Of a DNA stretch of 64,000 bases, positions 9,660 to 18,763 are shown in pieces. Source of the DNA: CATQHD01 sp965202675 (GTDB lineage: Bacteria; Actinomycetota; Acidimicrobiia; Spongiisociales; Spongiisociaceae); the NCBI GenBank assembly GCA_965202675.1, contig OZ241842.1:2356001-2420000 (forward strand), given 5' to 3'. Under the pieces are notes generated by a model. It did no database searches. It was not told the origin of the DNA and saw only the letters and a program-made list of their open reading frames with translations. Every line of letters begins with the position of its first letter. The stretch's first letter is position 1. Both the position numbers and the translations under genes were made by a program.

Positions 9660-9665
9660 TACGCT
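9660..9665 (+). promoter_or_regulatory. Probable -10 hexamer TACGCT for a leaderless transcript
   Basis: TACGCT ends 6 nt before the ATG at 9672, so transcription would start at or next to the start codon. No Shine-Dalgarno sequence is present in between. The same spacing recurs at several other genes in the window. Confidence 0.5.
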
Positions 9666-9671
9666 TCGGGT

Positions 9672-10364
9672 ATGCGGCCCACGGTCATCCTGAAGGCGGC
9701 CCTTACCCTCGACGGCCAGCTGGCCGCCGCTGACGGAACCTCCCAGTGGATCAGCTCTCCCGAGGCGCGCCGAGACGCCCACCGGCTCCGGGCGTCGGCG
9801 GACGCGGTGATGGTGGGGGCGGGCACCCTGCGGGCCGACGACCCCCTGCTGACCGTCCGGCTCGGCCCGGAGGAGATGGAGGGCGTCGGCCAGCCCAGGC
9901 CGGTGATCGCGGCCGGCCGGAAGCCGCTGCCGCCGCAGGCCCGGCTGTTCGGACGCGACCCCATCGTCCTGGCGCCCCGTTCCATCGCCGCGCCGGGCCG
10001 GGTGATCGCGGCGCCCGATCCCGGGGGCGGGGCGGTGGACCCGGAGGCGGGGCTGGCAGAGCTGGCGGCCCTCGGGGTGGAGAAAATCCTGCTGGAGGGG
10101 GGCGCCCGTCTGTTCCGCTCCTTCCTCGACGCCGGGCTGGTCGACCGGGGCGTCCTCTACTACGGGCCCCTCCTGGCCGGGGGAGCGGGCGCCCCCCTGT
10201 TCCGAGGAACCTGGACCACCCTGGAAGAAGCCGTTCCGGTGCGCATCACCTCTGTGCGCCGCCTGGGAGAATCGCTCAGGCTCGAATTTCATACCCCGCC
10301 CGAAGGCCCCATGTCTACGGAATCTGCAGCCACCAGCCGACGCGGATCAGATCGGGGTGGGTGA
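9672..10364 (+). CDS. RibD C-terminal domain reductase (pyrimidine/dihydrofolate reductase family)
   Basis: This is a stand-alone RibD_C (DHFR-like) domain of 230 residues. Motifs include LKAALTLDGQLAAADGTSQW, ADAVMVGAGTLRADDPLLTVR and LLEGGARLFRSFLDAGLVD. It has no deaminase half, so it is not bifunctional RibD. Such proteins are NADPH-dependent reductases of riboflavin precursors or unknown pyrimidines. Its last 50 bp overlap the tail of the convergent 5'-nucleotidase gene, so the final residues may not be conserved. Confidence 0.8.
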   Translation: MRPTVILKAALTLDGQLAAADGTSQWISSPEARRDAHRLRASADAVMVGAGTLRADDPLLTVRLGPEEMEGVGQPRPVIAAGRKPLPPQARLFGRDPIVLAPRSIAAPGRVIAAPDPGGGAVDPEAGLAELAALGVEKILLEGGARLFRSFLDAGLVDRGVLYYGPLLAGGAGAPLFRGTWTTLEEAVPVRITSVRRLGESLRLEFHTPPEGPMSTESAATSRRGSDRGG

Positions 10365-12273
10365 GCGACCGTCCGTCGGCCTGCGCCCGCCCCCGATTGA
10401 GGGCGTATATCTCCGGCCATCGGTTCTCGTCTCCGAGGTAGGCCATGGCGATCTTGCGCAGGTAGTCGCCCGCAGCCACCTGCACCCGCCGGCCGGAAGG
10501 TTCCTGCTCGTCCGCGGGTTCCAGGGCGGTGATGCGGCCGCCGCCCCCGGCCGGGTAGTCGGCCGCGGTGATCTTCCCGTCCAGGTCCGTGGATATGTAA
10601 TCGGCCAGGGCTTGCTGGTACGTAACGCCCAGCTTGGTGAAGGCAAGATCGGCTAGGGGGTAGCAGTCCCCTCCGCCGGCCAGGAAATCGATGGTGGCCA
10701 GCACCACCGGGCCTCCCGGCGCCGCCTTCCCGTCCCGGATGATGACCGTCCCGTCGTCCAGGACCGCATCCCGCACCCGCCCGCCGGGATTGCCCGCCGG
10801 GGAGCAGTCGCCCTCCCGGTCGGTTTCCCTGGCCGGGGCGGACGGGTCGTAGGTGAGGGTGAACCCCGAAATCTGGGCGAACTGCCCGCCCGCCCCCGGT
10901 ATCCGGTCCACGGCCTGCTCCAGCAACGCATGAAAGGTCCGGCGGGGAACCTCGCCCACCGCCAGGAAGTTGCGGAACGGGGCGATCCGCCAGGTGGCGC
11001 CGGTGCTGATCTCGCCGGGCGGGATCACCGAGTCGTTGCGGATGCCCCCTCCGTTGACTATTGCAACATCGGCGGCGGAGACGCCGTGGGCGCCGGCCAG
11101 CCGGACGGCGGCGGCCCGTATTGAGTCGGCCGTCAGGTTGCCGACGTTGGTCGATCCGGTGCGGATCATCGCTCGGCGTCCGTCCAGCTCCACCGCGCTG
11201 GTTCCGATCACCTCGGAGTCGACGGCGGTCACCGCCGCTGCCAGCGGTTCCACCACCTCGGCCTGGACGGACGGATCGGGCGTTACATCGAAACCCACCC
11301 CGACGGAGCGGCCCCGGGCGGCGGTGACCCTCCCGCCGGAGTCGAAGCTGACGTTCAGCTCCCCTATGCACCGGTAGCCGCCCGGAGCGGTGACCACCGG
11401 CACCCTCGCTCCGTCGGAGTCGGCCGCCCAGCGGGGGTAGGGCCCGGCCGGTTCCTCGTCCGGCAGGCAGGTGCCGCCCTCGTTGCGCAGCAGGTCGTCC
11501 CCGCCGCCCGCGATGACCGCGTCCACGCCGGAGAGCCTTCCGATCAGCTCGATCTCCTCCTCTATGTCTTGGAGGTGGCTGATCAGGATGATCTTGTCCA
11601 CCCCTTGGTCTTCCAGGCTCTTCACCGCCTCCGATACGGCGGGAAGCGCGTCCGATACCTTCGCGTTGCGGGGCGAGGAGATATTGGGCAGCATGGGCGT
11701 GACCGCTCCTACAACCCCGATCCGCTCCCCTCCGGCCTCGATCACCGCGGCGGCGGCTATCAGGCCGCGGTCGGCCAGCGCCTGCAGGGACGGCTCGCCC
11801 GAAAAGTCCATGTTGGCCGCCAGGAAGGGAATTGCCGGAGAGAAACCGGAGATGAACCGGGCCGCGAACTCGGGGCCCAGGTCGAAGTCGTGGTTGCCCA
11901 GCGCCATGGCGTCGTAGAGGCCGCCGAGAGCGATCGAGTCGTAAGGGGGGCCTTCCCTGTTCAAGGACGCATTCAGCTCACGGGAGGCCAGGTGGTTGTC
12001 CCCGGCGGTGAGGGTGATCACCCCGTCCCCCGGCGCCTCGGCCTGCAGCTGCTTCATCAGGGCGGCGAAGCGGGCCACTCCCGGGTAGGAGGAGTCCTCG
12101 TCGGGCAGCAGCTTCGATTCCCCGTCGTTGTTGTGCAGGATGGTGAGGGTGAACCCGCCGCCGTTCTCGGCGTCTTGGGCGTACCCGGCGGAGGGGGCCG
12201 CCGACAACCCCGCCGTCAGCGCCAGGACGGCCAGCGCCGCAAAAGGCCTTCTTCGCGAACAGATGCCTGTCAT
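10315..12273 (-). CDS. Secreted 5'-nucleotidase/UDP-sugar hydrolase-like protein with C-terminal LysM
   Basis: The 652-residue exported phosphoesterase would dephosphorylate nucleotides outside the cell. A signal peptide (residues 1 to about 32, hydrophobic ALAVLALTAGLSAAP) is followed by a metallophosphatase domain with LTILHNNDGE, TAGDNHLASRE and ALGNHDFD. Next comes the 5'-nucleotidase C-terminal domain with TGSTNVGNLTADSIR and IVNGGGIRNDSV. The last 60 residues (RRVQVAAGDYLRKIAMAYLG) look like a LysM module that could anchor it to peptidoglycan. AAGGAG lies 7 nt before the ATG at 12273. Repeat R2 copy B lies upstream. Confidence 0.88.
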   Translation of the reverse strand: MTGICSRRRPFAALAVLALTAGLSAAPSAGYAQDAENGGGFTLTILHNNDGESKLLPDEDSSYPGVARFAALMKQLQAEAPGDGVITLTAGDNHLASRELNASLNREGPPYDSIALGGLYDAMALGNHDFDLGPEFAARFISGFSPAIPFLAANMDFSGEPSLQALADRGLIAAAAVIEAGGERIGVVGAVTPMLPNISSPRNAKVSDALPAVSEAVKSLEDQGVDKIILISHLQDIEEEIELIGRLSGVDAVIAGGGDDLLRNEGGTCLPDEEPAGPYPRWAADSDGARVPVVTAPGGYRCIGELNVSFDSGGRVTAARGRSVGVGFDVTPDPSVQAEVVEPLAAAVTAVDSEVIGTSAVELDGRRAMIRTGSTNVGNLTADSIRAAAVRLAGAHGVSAADVAIVNGGGIRNDSVIPPGEISTGATWRIAPFRNFLAVGEVPRRTFHALLEQAVDRIPGAGGQFAQISGFTLTYDPSAPARETDREGDCSPAGNPGGRVRDAVLDDGTVIIRDGKAAPGGPVVLATIDFLAGGGDCYPLADLAFTKLGVTYQQALADYISTDLDGKITAADYPAGGGGRITALEPADEQEPSGRRVQVAAGDYLRKIAMAYLGDENRWPEIYALNRGRAQADGRSLTHPDLIRVGWWLQIP

Positions 12274-12383
12274 TGCGCACTCCTTGCCTCGATGCGCCGG
12301 ACGTTTCCCCGGCCTGCCGGCCTCGCGGGAGTAATCTACGCGATGGGCAGAGGCCCCGGTTCCCCGCCGCTGTCCGCCGCGGC

Positions 12384-12488
12384 TTCTAATCACGGAATGA
12401 CAAAAAAATCCGGCCAGATCCGCCGCAAGGGTATTGACCATGTCACACCGATGCGGGATAATGGAGTAGCTGCAATCACCTCCGGTCC
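12384..12488 (-). repeat. Dispersed intergenic repeat R2, copy B
   Basis: In reverse complement this matches positions 1-105, from CCGGAGGTG through CATCGGTGTGACATGGTC and TTTTTTTGTCATTCCGTGATT. It lies 111 bp upstream of the 5'-nucleotidase start, the same orientation and distance seen for copy A and its downstream gene. Confidence 0.7.
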
Positions 12489-12569
12489 GCAGCCGGCGCA
12501 GACCGGGACAGGGATCATCTTCCGAACGCGACCCTGCCGGGTACTGACCGAACGCGTCCGGAACCAAGG

Positions 12570-12640
12570 TGGAGGCGGCGGGGGCCGGGCCCGCGAAGCG
12601 GGGCGCGGGGGCGGCGTTTTTCGCGTTCTTGCCGGGGTCT
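12570..12640 (+). repeat. Partial R1 repeat, copy 4
   Basis: This part of the 653-bp gap between the 5'-nucleotidase and proA resembles the first module of R1: GGAGGCGGCGGGGGC, a CCCGC-GAA-GCGGG hairpin, and GGCGGCGTTTTTCGCG. The ACCGCCG hairpin module is missing. In the remainder of the gap (12641-12926) I see no gene or clear motif beyond the -10-like TAGACT at 12913-12918. Confidence 0.5.
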
Positions 12641-12926
12641 TGGGGTGGGATAGGGGTTTGACCAGGGGGTTCGCAAGATAAAAGGGTTCGGGTTTGAGCG
12701 TCGTTGGTGTTTTCTCTGTAAGACGACCGAGGGTAGGGGAATGCACGGATGGGGGATGCTTTCGCTGTTCCAGCGTCTGGCGGAGCGGCCCCGCCGCCCG
12801 TATTCATCGGGCAGACCATCCACAGTTGCTTTGCCGGGGCGCCTTCCGGCTCCCTGAATGAATGGCCGGCAGGAGGGCGGCGGCCGGCGGCAGGTGCGGC
12901 GGTCGGGGCCGGTAGACTTGCCTGTC

Positions 12927-14222
12927 ATGGTTGAAGTTTCGGAGTCGCTGGGCAAGGCCAGGGCGGCGCGGGGTGCGCAGCGGCGGCTGGCGGCGGCGGG
13001 CAGCGAGGTCCGCACCGAGGCGCTGCGGCGACTCGAGCGGCTCTTGGCGGAGCGGGAGGGCGAGCTGCTGGCCGCCAACCGGCTCGATCTGGAGGCGCCC
13101 GGGGCGGACGGCCTTCCGGCGCCGGTGCGCAAGCGGCTGGCGCTTTCGTCCGCCAAGCTGGAAACCCTGCGGGAAGGGGTGCGGGTGCTGATCGGGGGCT
13201 CCGACCCGGTGGGCCGACCCCTGCTGCGCCGGGAGCTCGACCAGGGCTTGGTGCTGGAACAGGTGCGGACGCCGATCGGGGTGCTCCTGATCGTTTTCGA
13301 GAGCCGCCCCGACGCGGTTGTCCAAATCGGTGCCCTGGCCCTCCGCACCGGCAACGCGGTGCTCATGAAGGGGGGTTCCGAAGCCCGTCATTCCAACCGG
13401 GCCCTCACCGACCTGCTGCGGGAGGCGGTGGTCGGAGCGGGCGCCGACCCCGATGCGGTGCAGAACATCGAAGGCCGGGAGGCGGTGGCTGGCCTGGTCG
13501 AGCTGGACGAGCACATCGACCTGGTCATCCCCCGCGGTTCGGCGGAACTGGTCCGCTCCATCAAGGCCGCCTCCCGCATACCCGTGCTGGGCCACGCCGA
13601 CGGGGTATGCCACGTGTTCGTAGACGCCGCCGCCGACACCGGCAAAGCCGTCCGGGTGACCCTGGACGCCAAGACCGATTACGCCGCGGTGTGCAACGCC
13701 GCCGAGACGCTGCTGATCCACCGCGGATTCGCGGGCGCCGCCGCCGTGGTGCAGGCGCTTCTGAACGCCGGGGTGGAGGTGCGGGGCGACGAGGCGGTGC
13801 AGGCCATGGCGCCGGGGGTTGCCGCCGCCGAGGAGGCGGACTTCGGGTGCGAGTTCGGCGATCTGACCATCGCCGCCCGGGTGGTGGACGGCTTGGAAGA
13901 AGCCATCGAGCATATTCACGCCTACGGCTCGGCCCACACCGACGCGATCGTCACCGAAAACGCCGCCGCCGCCCGGCGCTTCCTCGACGCGGTGGATTCT
14001 TCCTCGGTGTTCTGGAACGCCAGCACCCGCTTCGCCGACGGGTTCCGGTACGGGTTGGGCGCGGAGGTGGGGATCGCCACCGGCCGGGTGCACGCCCGGG
14101 GGCCGATGGGGGCGGAGGGCCTCTACACCACCAAATGGCTGCTCACCGGCGACGGGCATGCCGCCGGGGACTACGGGCCGGGCAAGAAGTCCTACACCCA
14201 CCGGAACCTGCCCGCGGCCTGA
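12927..14222 (+). CDS. proA: Glutamate-5-semialdehyde dehydrogenase (gamma-glutamyl phosphate reductase)
   Basis: ProA reduces gamma-glutamyl phosphate to the semialdehyde in proline synthesis. The 431-residue sequence contains TPIGVLLIVFESRPDAVVQ, NAVLMKGGSEARHSN, VIPRGSAELVRSIK and DYAAVCNAAETLLIH with the catalytic cysteine. RGPMGAEGLYTTKWLL marks the conserved C-terminus. The ATG at 12927 follows TAGACT by 8 nt and lacks a ribosome site, so a leaderless mRNA is possible. ProB is not adjacent. It converges on the MaoC gene. Confidence 0.96.
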   Translation: MVEVSESLGKARAARGAQRRLAAAGSEVRTEALRRLERLLAEREGELLAANRLDLEAPGADGLPAPVRKRLALSSAKLETLREGVRVLIGGSDPVGRPLLRRELDQGLVLEQVRTPIGVLLIVFESRPDAVVQIGALALRTGNAVLMKGGSEARHSNRALTDLLREAVVGAGADPDAVQNIEGREAVAGLVELDEHIDLVIPRGSAELVRSIKAASRIPVLGHADGVCHVFVDAAADTGKAVRVTLDAKTDYAAVCNAAETLLIHRGFAGAAAVVQALLNAGVEVRGDEAVQAMAPGVAAAEEADFGCEFGDLTIAARVVDGLEEAIEHIHAYGSAHTDAIVTENAAAARRFLDAVDSSSVFWNASTRFADGFRYGLGAEVGIATGRVHARGPMGAEGLYTTKWLLTGDGHAAGDYGPGKKSYTHRNLPAA

Positions 14223-14237
14223 TCCGGCGGCGGCTTC

Positions 14238-14262
14238 GGCGCCCTTCCATATGGAACGCGCC
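14238..14262. terminator. Imperfect hairpin between convergent proA and maoC-like genes
   Basis: GGCG and CGCC arms enclose the perfect palindrome TTCCATATGGAA (14245-14256). It lies in the 45-bp gap where the two genes converge, so it could act as a bidirectional terminator. There is no U tract. Confidence 0.4.
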
Positions 14263-14267
14263 CCGAA

Positions 14268-14708
14268 CTACGGGATCAGCAGGGTAACCGTTTCGGCCAC
14301 GCAGGCCGGCTCGGCGCTCCCCTCCAGCTCGACCGTTATCTTCTGCTCCAAACGGATTCCGCGGCTTGACCCGCTCACTCCGGTCAGCTGCGCCGCCGCC
14401 CGCACCTTCGACCCGGCCGGGACGGGGGTGATGAAGCGCACCCGGTCGAGGCCGTAGTTGACGGCGGTGTAATCGCCGGGCAGATCGATGCCGGGGCCGA
14501 TGCCGGCGGTCAGCGACAGGGTGAGGAAACCGTGGGCGACGGCGGCGCCGAAGGGGCCCCGGGCGGCGCGGTCGACGTCCACATGGATCCAGTTGCGGTC
14601 GCAGGTCACGTCGGCGAACCGGTTGATGTCCTCCTGGGTGATGGTGTGCCATTCGCCCACCCCGATCACCTCGCCGATCCGGCCTGCCAGGTCCTCCACT
14701 GCGCCCAT
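14268..14708 (-). CDS. MaoC-like hydratase
   Basis: This 146-residue single hot-dog domain resembles MaoC-type (R)-enoyl-CoA hydratases. It has the catalytic region FADVTCDRNWIHVDVDRA followed by GPFGAAVAHGFLTLSL, where the D-x-N-x-x-H arrangement is seen. The last residues form a beta strand, VAETVTLLIP. It is followed upstream, 31 bp away on the same strand, by the AlaX-type gene and may belong to that operon. The acyl-CoA substrate is unknown. Confidence 0.85.
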   Translation of the reverse strand: MGAVEDLAGRIGEVIGVGEWHTITQEDINRFADVTCDRNWIHVDVDRAARGPFGAAVAHGFLTLSLTAGIGPGIDLPGDYTAVNYGLDRVRFITPVPAGSKVRAAAQLTGVSGSSRGIRLEQKITVELEGSAEPACVAETVTLLIP

Positions 14709-14739
14709 GCCGCCTCCCTTCTCGGGTTCCCCGTCGGGC

Positions 14740-15468
14740 TCAGCTGCCGCTCTCCTCGTCCAGGGCCAGCCGGATCCGCCGGAACCCGCGTCCCTTCGAT
14801 TCCACCTTGGTGATCTTCACCCGCCCTACTTCCTCGGTCGACCGCACGTGGGTGCCGCCGTCCGCCTGGCGGTCCAGACCCACGATGTCGATCACCCGCA
14901 CCTCCCGCACCGACGGGGGGATCAGGTTGACCTTGGTGCGGATCAGGCTCGGATCGGCGTCGGCCTCCTCGCGGGGCATGAAGGACACCTCTATCGGAAG
15001 GCTGCGGGCGATGGCGGAGTTCAGCGCCTCCTCCAGCGGGTCGCGGTTCTCGGGGTCCCAGTCGGGCAATTCGAAATCCAGCCGCCCCCGCCCCGGCTCC
15101 ATGTTCCCGCCTGTAACGGGGCTCTTGAACCGATCCCAGACCACCCCGCACAGGGCATGCAGCGAGGTGTGGGTGCGCATCAGCCGGTAGCGCCGATCCC
15201 AATCTATCCGCCCCTCCACCCGGGTTCCGGTCCTGGGCGGATCCTGGTCCAGCCAGTGCCACACGCCGTCGGCGTCCTGGGTGATCCGCACCACCTCCAG
15301 CCGTTCGTCCCCCACCCAGAGGGCGCCTTGGTCGATGGGCTGGCCTCCTCCCCCCGGATAGAAGACGGTCCGGTCGAGCAGCACCCTCCGGTCGTCGGCG
15401 TCGGCGGCCAACACTCCGGCAGTCATCTCGGCGGCGTAGGAGTCGGTGGAATAGATACGCTCGGTCAT
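14740..15468 (-). CDS. Alanyl-tRNA editing protein, AlaX type
   Basis: This free-standing editing domain would hydrolyse mischarged Ser- or Gly-tRNA(Ala). The 242-residue protein has DRTVFYPGGGGQPIDQGAL, the zinc motif RTHTSLHALCG (HxxxH) and a second zinc region DRQADGGTHVRSTEEVG. In the second site the usual CGGTH reads DGGTH, so the cysteine ligand is replaced by aspartate. The start ATG at 15468 overlaps the mscS-like stop by 4 nt, which means coupled translation from the upstream mechanosensitive channel gene. Confidence 0.85.
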   Translation of the reverse strand: MTERIYSTDSYAAEMTAGVLAADADDRRVLLDRTVFYPGGGGQPIDQGALWVGDERLEVVRITQDADGVWHWLDQDPPRTGTRVEGRIDWDRRYRLMRTHTSLHALCGVVWDRFKSPVTGGNMEPGRGRLDFELPDWDPENRDPLEEALNSAIARSLPIEVSFMPREEADADPSLIRTKVNLIPPSVREVRVIDIVGLDRQADGGTHVRSTEEVGRVKITKVESKGRGFRRIRLALDEESGS

Positions 15469-16397
15469 GCTCGGCCTGCCTTTCCTTCCCCGCCCGATGC
15501 GCTGGATGCGGCGGGTACGCCGGGGGTTGCGGCGCCTTCCAGATCCGCCCTGAAGAAACGGGTGGTCGGGTAGGCCAGCTCCACCCCCGGCGCCGCTTGG
15601 ATAGCCCTGAGCAGATCCTGCCAGATAGCGGAGGTGATCGCTCGGCGCCCCCGCGAGGGCACCAGCAGGCGGCCGGTTATCGTTACCCCGAAGTCGATGG
15701 TCTTCACATAGGTGGTGGGAGTCAGGTACTGGTAGCTGATTAGGTAGCTGCTGGCCGCCTTCTCCAGGTATTCCAGCGCCCCCGACTCCTTGGGGTCGGG
15801 CGCATGCCGGTCGATCACCTCCTGGACGATCTCCCTGGCTTCCTCCCAGTCGCTCTCGAAGGTGACCGTGACCGGGATTTCGTTCCAGATGAAGGGAAAC
15901 CCTTCGGTGTAGTTGGCCATCGGCTCCTGGAACAGAATCCCGTTGGGGATGTGGAGGATCCGCCCGGTCGACTGGTCGGCGTCCACCCAGTTGCCGATTT
16001 CCAGCATGCTGAACCGGAACATCCGGATGTCGATCACGTCTCCTCGGTGGGCGCCCACCTCGATCCGGTCTCCCCTCTTGAAGGGCCGCCGGAACACGAT
16101 GAAACCCCACCCGGCCAGGTTCTTGAGGACGTCGGTGAGGGCGATGGCGATGCCCGCCGACAGCAACCCGATGAACGATCCGGCGTTGGCCAGCTGCTGG
16201 GTCCAGACCCACCCCAGGCCGAGCAGCAGTACGGCCACCGAGATGTAGAGGGAGATCCGCTTGGCCCTGAAGATCCCGACCGCGTCCACCCGAGGCAGCA
16301 CGGTGCGCAGCACCATGTACCTCAGTGCGAAGACTACGACCAGGATGAGCAGGCTCAGGCCGAGGTTCTCGGCGTTTTGGCTCAGGAAATCGCCCAT
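15465..16397 (-). CDS. MscS-family mechanosensitive ion channel
   Basis: This is a 310-residue membrane channel that would release solutes on hypo-osmotic shock. Hydrophobic segments appear at residues 12-30 and 50-68, then the pore-lining third helix about 72-100 (AGSFIGLLSAGIAIALTDVL). The cytosolic MscS beta domain follows with IVFRRPFKRGDRIEVGAHRG and HIPNGILFQEPMANYTEG. The C-terminal tail is a Ser/Ala/Gly-rich stretch. It heads the mscS-alaX-maoC operon on the minus strand. Confidence 0.92.
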   Translation of the reverse strand: MGDFLSQNAENLGLSLLILVVVFALRYMVLRTVLPRVDAVGIFRAKRISLYISVAVLLLGLGWVWTQQLANAGSFIGLLSAGIAIALTDVLKNLAGWGFIVFRRPFKRGDRIEVGAHRGDVIDIRMFRFSMLEIGNWVDADQSTGRILHIPNGILFQEPMANYTEGFPFIWNEIPVTVTFESDWEEAREIVQEVIDRHAPDPKESGALEYLEKAASSYLISYQYLTPTTYVKTIDFGVTITGRLLVPSRGRRAITSAIWQDLLRAIQAAPGVELAYPTTRFFRADLEGAATPGVPAASSASGGEGKAGRA

Positions 16398-16413
16398 TTG
16401 CGGTTCAGGCTAA

Positions 16414-16453
16414 CCGAGTCGGCGGCGCATTCGGGTTCACGCCGCCGACTCGG
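16414..16453 (-). terminator. Strong hairpin downstream of whiB
   Basis: CCGAGTCGGCGGCG (16414-16427) pairs perfectly with CGCCGCCGACTCGG (16440-16453) around a 12-nt loop. It lies between the end of whiB and the start of mscS, both on the minus strand, so it probably ends the whiB transcript. There is no U run. Confidence 0.75.
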
Positions 16454-16468
16454 GCGCGGCCCGGGCGG

Positions 16469-16771
16469 TCAGCCTGCTTCGCGGAAATCCTTGAGCAGCT
16501 GCCGCCGCAGCCTGCGCCGCTCGCCCTTCGAGGTTCCCCCCCAGATCCCTTCGACCTGGTTGGTCTCGAGCGCGTAGGACAGGCAGGCGCCGGCCACCGG
16601 GCAGGTGCCGCAGATCGCCTTGGCCCGCTCCGCCCCGATGACATCCCCGTCGTCAGGGAAGAACAGGGCGGGGTCGGTGTCGTTGCAGGCGGCCTCGTCG
16701 CGCCACGACCGCGTTCCGTAGGCCGTGGGCTGGGCGGCAGATGGATAGATCAGGAGCGATGCCTTGGTCAT
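16469..16771 (-). CDS. WhiB-family transcriptional regulator
   Basis: WhiB proteins are actinobacterial iron-sulfur regulators that bind the principal sigma factor. The 100-residue protein has the four [4Fe-4S] ligands C29, C54, C57 and C63 (AACND and ICGTCPVAGACLSYALE). The GIWGG turn follows, and a basic tail KGERRRLRRQLL should contact DNA. The family is confined to Actinomycetota and their phages, so this gene is the best lineage marker in the window. Confidence 0.95.
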   Translation of the reverse strand: MTKASLLIYPSAAQPTAYGTRSWRDEAACNDTDPALFFPDDGDVIGAERAKAICGTCPVAGACLSYALETNQVEGIWGGTSKGERRRLRRQLLKDFREAG

Positions 16772-16958
16772 ATCTGTTGCAACGCTTCCGATGCCTTGAA
16801 ACTTCCCGATTTCGATCCCGCGTGGTTAAGAATTTCTTAAGAGGACCGGGGGAGACGAGACCTGGGGGCATCGCCTCCTGAACAGGGTCTTTGAGAATCT
16901 TTTAAATATTGAAAGAACCGGGAATAATACCTGGTATGCCCTTGTTGTACCATACAGA

Positions 16959-18521
16959 ATGTTCGATTTCCGCGACGACCGCGCCCCCGACGAGGGCTTC
17001 ACCGTCCAGGACCCGGCCCGCGCCGGCCTCAACGGCGAAGCGAACCCGGCCGGGCCGGACGCGTGGATGAGCGGCTACCAACGGCGCCGCCAGACGGTGT
17101 ACGACCGGGCCGACCGGCTGATAAACGATCGGGCAAACCCCTGGGACCCTTCCGGTACATTCGCTGATCACCGGGAGGCGGAAACCGCCAAAGCCGAAGC
17201 CGGGCTGGTACGCGCCCAAGCCGGCATCAGCCGCGCCCAGGGCGAACAGCTCTACTGGATCCAGGCTCTGCTGCGCTTCGGCGGAGCGGCCCGGGCCGGG
17301 TACGCCAGCCGGGTGGACCTGGTAGCGGGAATGCTGGACCTGCACCGGGAAACCGCCCGGGATCTGGTCTACCTGGCGGAACGGATAGACGACCGCACGA
17401 TCGAGGGCATCCGGGACGGACGCCGGTCGTATGCCAGGGTGCTGGAAGAAACCCGCCTGCGGGAAGCCGGCGCCACCCCAGAACAGATCGAGGGATCCCG
17501 GCGGTTCGGCCTCGGTCGGGTGCGGCGGATGCTGAACAAGCTGCGGCGGGTGACCCGGGCCGGTGAGAAGAAGATCTTCGACGGCCAGTACGTCAGCTTC
17601 CAGCCGTCCCTGGACGGAACCCATTACCGGTTGGCGGGCAGGCTCGGCGGCTACGAGGGAGAAATCTGCCGTCAAGCCCTCGAACAGCGCAGCGACCGGA
17701 TCACCCCCGCAGACAACCGCGGCGGTGTGGATGATGTCCGGTCCGGCCGGGGTCTGCGCCGGGCGCTGGCCCTCACCTCGCTCTGCCAAGACGAACTCGA
17801 CCAACCCGAACTCCCTACCGACATCGGCGGCGGCCGGTCGGGGGATCTCTCGGCGCGGGTGGAAGACCTGGCCGCCTGGGAGAAAGCAACCGCCCAACAC
17901 CGCGACCAGACCCAACCCGGCGGCTGGGGGCGGGCCGACCACGCCGACGAAACCGACGAAACCATCCGCCGCGACCTCATCGAAGACATCCTCCAAACCG
18001 CCCGCACCGCCAGAGCCAGAAGCAGCGGCCGCCGCCGGCCTCTGCTGATGATCGTCGCCGACCAACCGCTCGCCGAACGATCCGGCAACGAACAAGGCGT
18101 CTCGATCCTGGCAGGCCCCCGGGTCGGCCCCGGCACCGTCGACCTCGTCGAATGCCAGGGCCGGACCGAACACATCACCGCAACCCCCGGCGGCCTCACC
18201 AGCAACGGACTATCACAGCAGATACGCCCCGGCCTGCGCCGAGCAGTCCTCGCCCGAGACGACGGATGCGTCATCGACGCCTGCCAAAACACCTACCGGC
18301 TCGAAGTCCACCATGTAATCCCCCGCTCCCAGGGCGGAACCAACCAAGCCGGCAACCTCGCCGCCCTCTGCTGGTACCACCACCACATCGCCGTACACCG
18401 AAACGGACTCCAACTCGACCCCCGCTCACCCCCCCACCGGCGGCGGCTCACCAGACCCCGACCACCCAAACAACAACACCCCCCGCCCCGCCCGCACGCC
18501 CCCCTCCCCGGATCCCGATAG
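16959..18521 (+). CDS. DUF222 and HNH endonuclease domain protein
   Basis: This protein (520 aa) has an N-terminal helical DUF222-type region (about residues 60-330) and a C-terminal HNH nuclease motif, DDGCVIDACQNTYRLEVHHV then GGTNQAGNLAALCWYHHH. Such genes are multi-copy in actinobacteria and are suspected mobile or homing-type nucleases; their biological role is unknown. The ATG at 16959 follows TACCAT by 5 nt with no ribosome site. The C-terminal 45 residues are a low-complexity Pro/Arg/His tail. Confidence 0.88.
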   Translation: MFDFRDDRAPDEGFTVQDPARAGLNGEANPAGPDAWMSGYQRRRQTVYDRADRLINDRANPWDPSGTFADHREAETAKAEAGLVRAQAGISRAQGEQLYWIQALLRFGGAARAGYASRVDLVAGMLDLHRETARDLVYLAERIDDRTIEGIRDGRRSYARVLEETRLREAGATPEQIEGSRRFGLGRVRRMLNKLRRVTRAGEKKIFDGQYVSFQPSLDGTHYRLAGRLGGYEGEICRQALEQRSDRITPADNRGGVDDVRSGRGLRRALALTSLCQDELDQPELPTDIGGGRSGDLSARVEDLAAWEKATAQHRDQTQPGGWGRADHADETDETIRRDLIEDILQTARTARARSSGRRRPLLMIVADQPLAERSGNEQGVSILAGPRVGPGTVDLVECQGRTEHITATPGGLTSNGLSQQIRPGLRRAVLARDDGCVIDACQNTYRLEVHHVIPRSQGGTNQAGNLAALCWYHHHIAVHRNGLQLDPRSPPHRRRLTRPRPPKQQHPPPRPHAPLPGSR

Positions 18522-18656
18522 AACCCGGAACACACAACCGGCCTTCCTACTGTGGTGGACGGCGGGCTATATCAGTATGTAGATAGTCCGATTGATACCG
18601 CGCGAAGGGGATGCCGTCCGTTATGCTCGCGGAGTGCAAAACCGACGAATGGGTAT

Positions 18657-18761
18657 ATGACTAACAGATGTGGAGACTTTAAAACTTCACTTTATGAATG
18701 GATCTCAGCTTGTCACACCCATGATATACCTTTAAATCAAGGTAGGAAATCGAAGGGATAA
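18657..18761 (+). CDS. Possible small ORF before the three-Cys-motif gene, 34 aa
   Basis: An open frame starting MTNRCGDFKTSLYEWISACH ends 2 bp before the next gene's start. The sequence is AT-rich like the rest of the island. It could be a short leader peptide or the end of a longer frame opening at 18552. I recognise no family. The rest of the gap 18522-18763 has no other feature, apart from being the boundary where GC content falls. Confidence 0.3.
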   Translation: MTNRCGDFKTSLYEWISACHTHDIPLNQGRKSKG

Positions 18762-18763
18762 GC

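Noticed and set aside
12641..12926. Small ORF starting near 12749 before proA
   Set aside because: It runs out of frame into proA, has no ribosome site and its sequence is typical of GC-rich noise.
18152..18586. Pro/Arg/Thr-rich frame over the end of the DUF222-HNH gene
   Set aside because: The HNH motif is in the other frame, and this one is low complexity.
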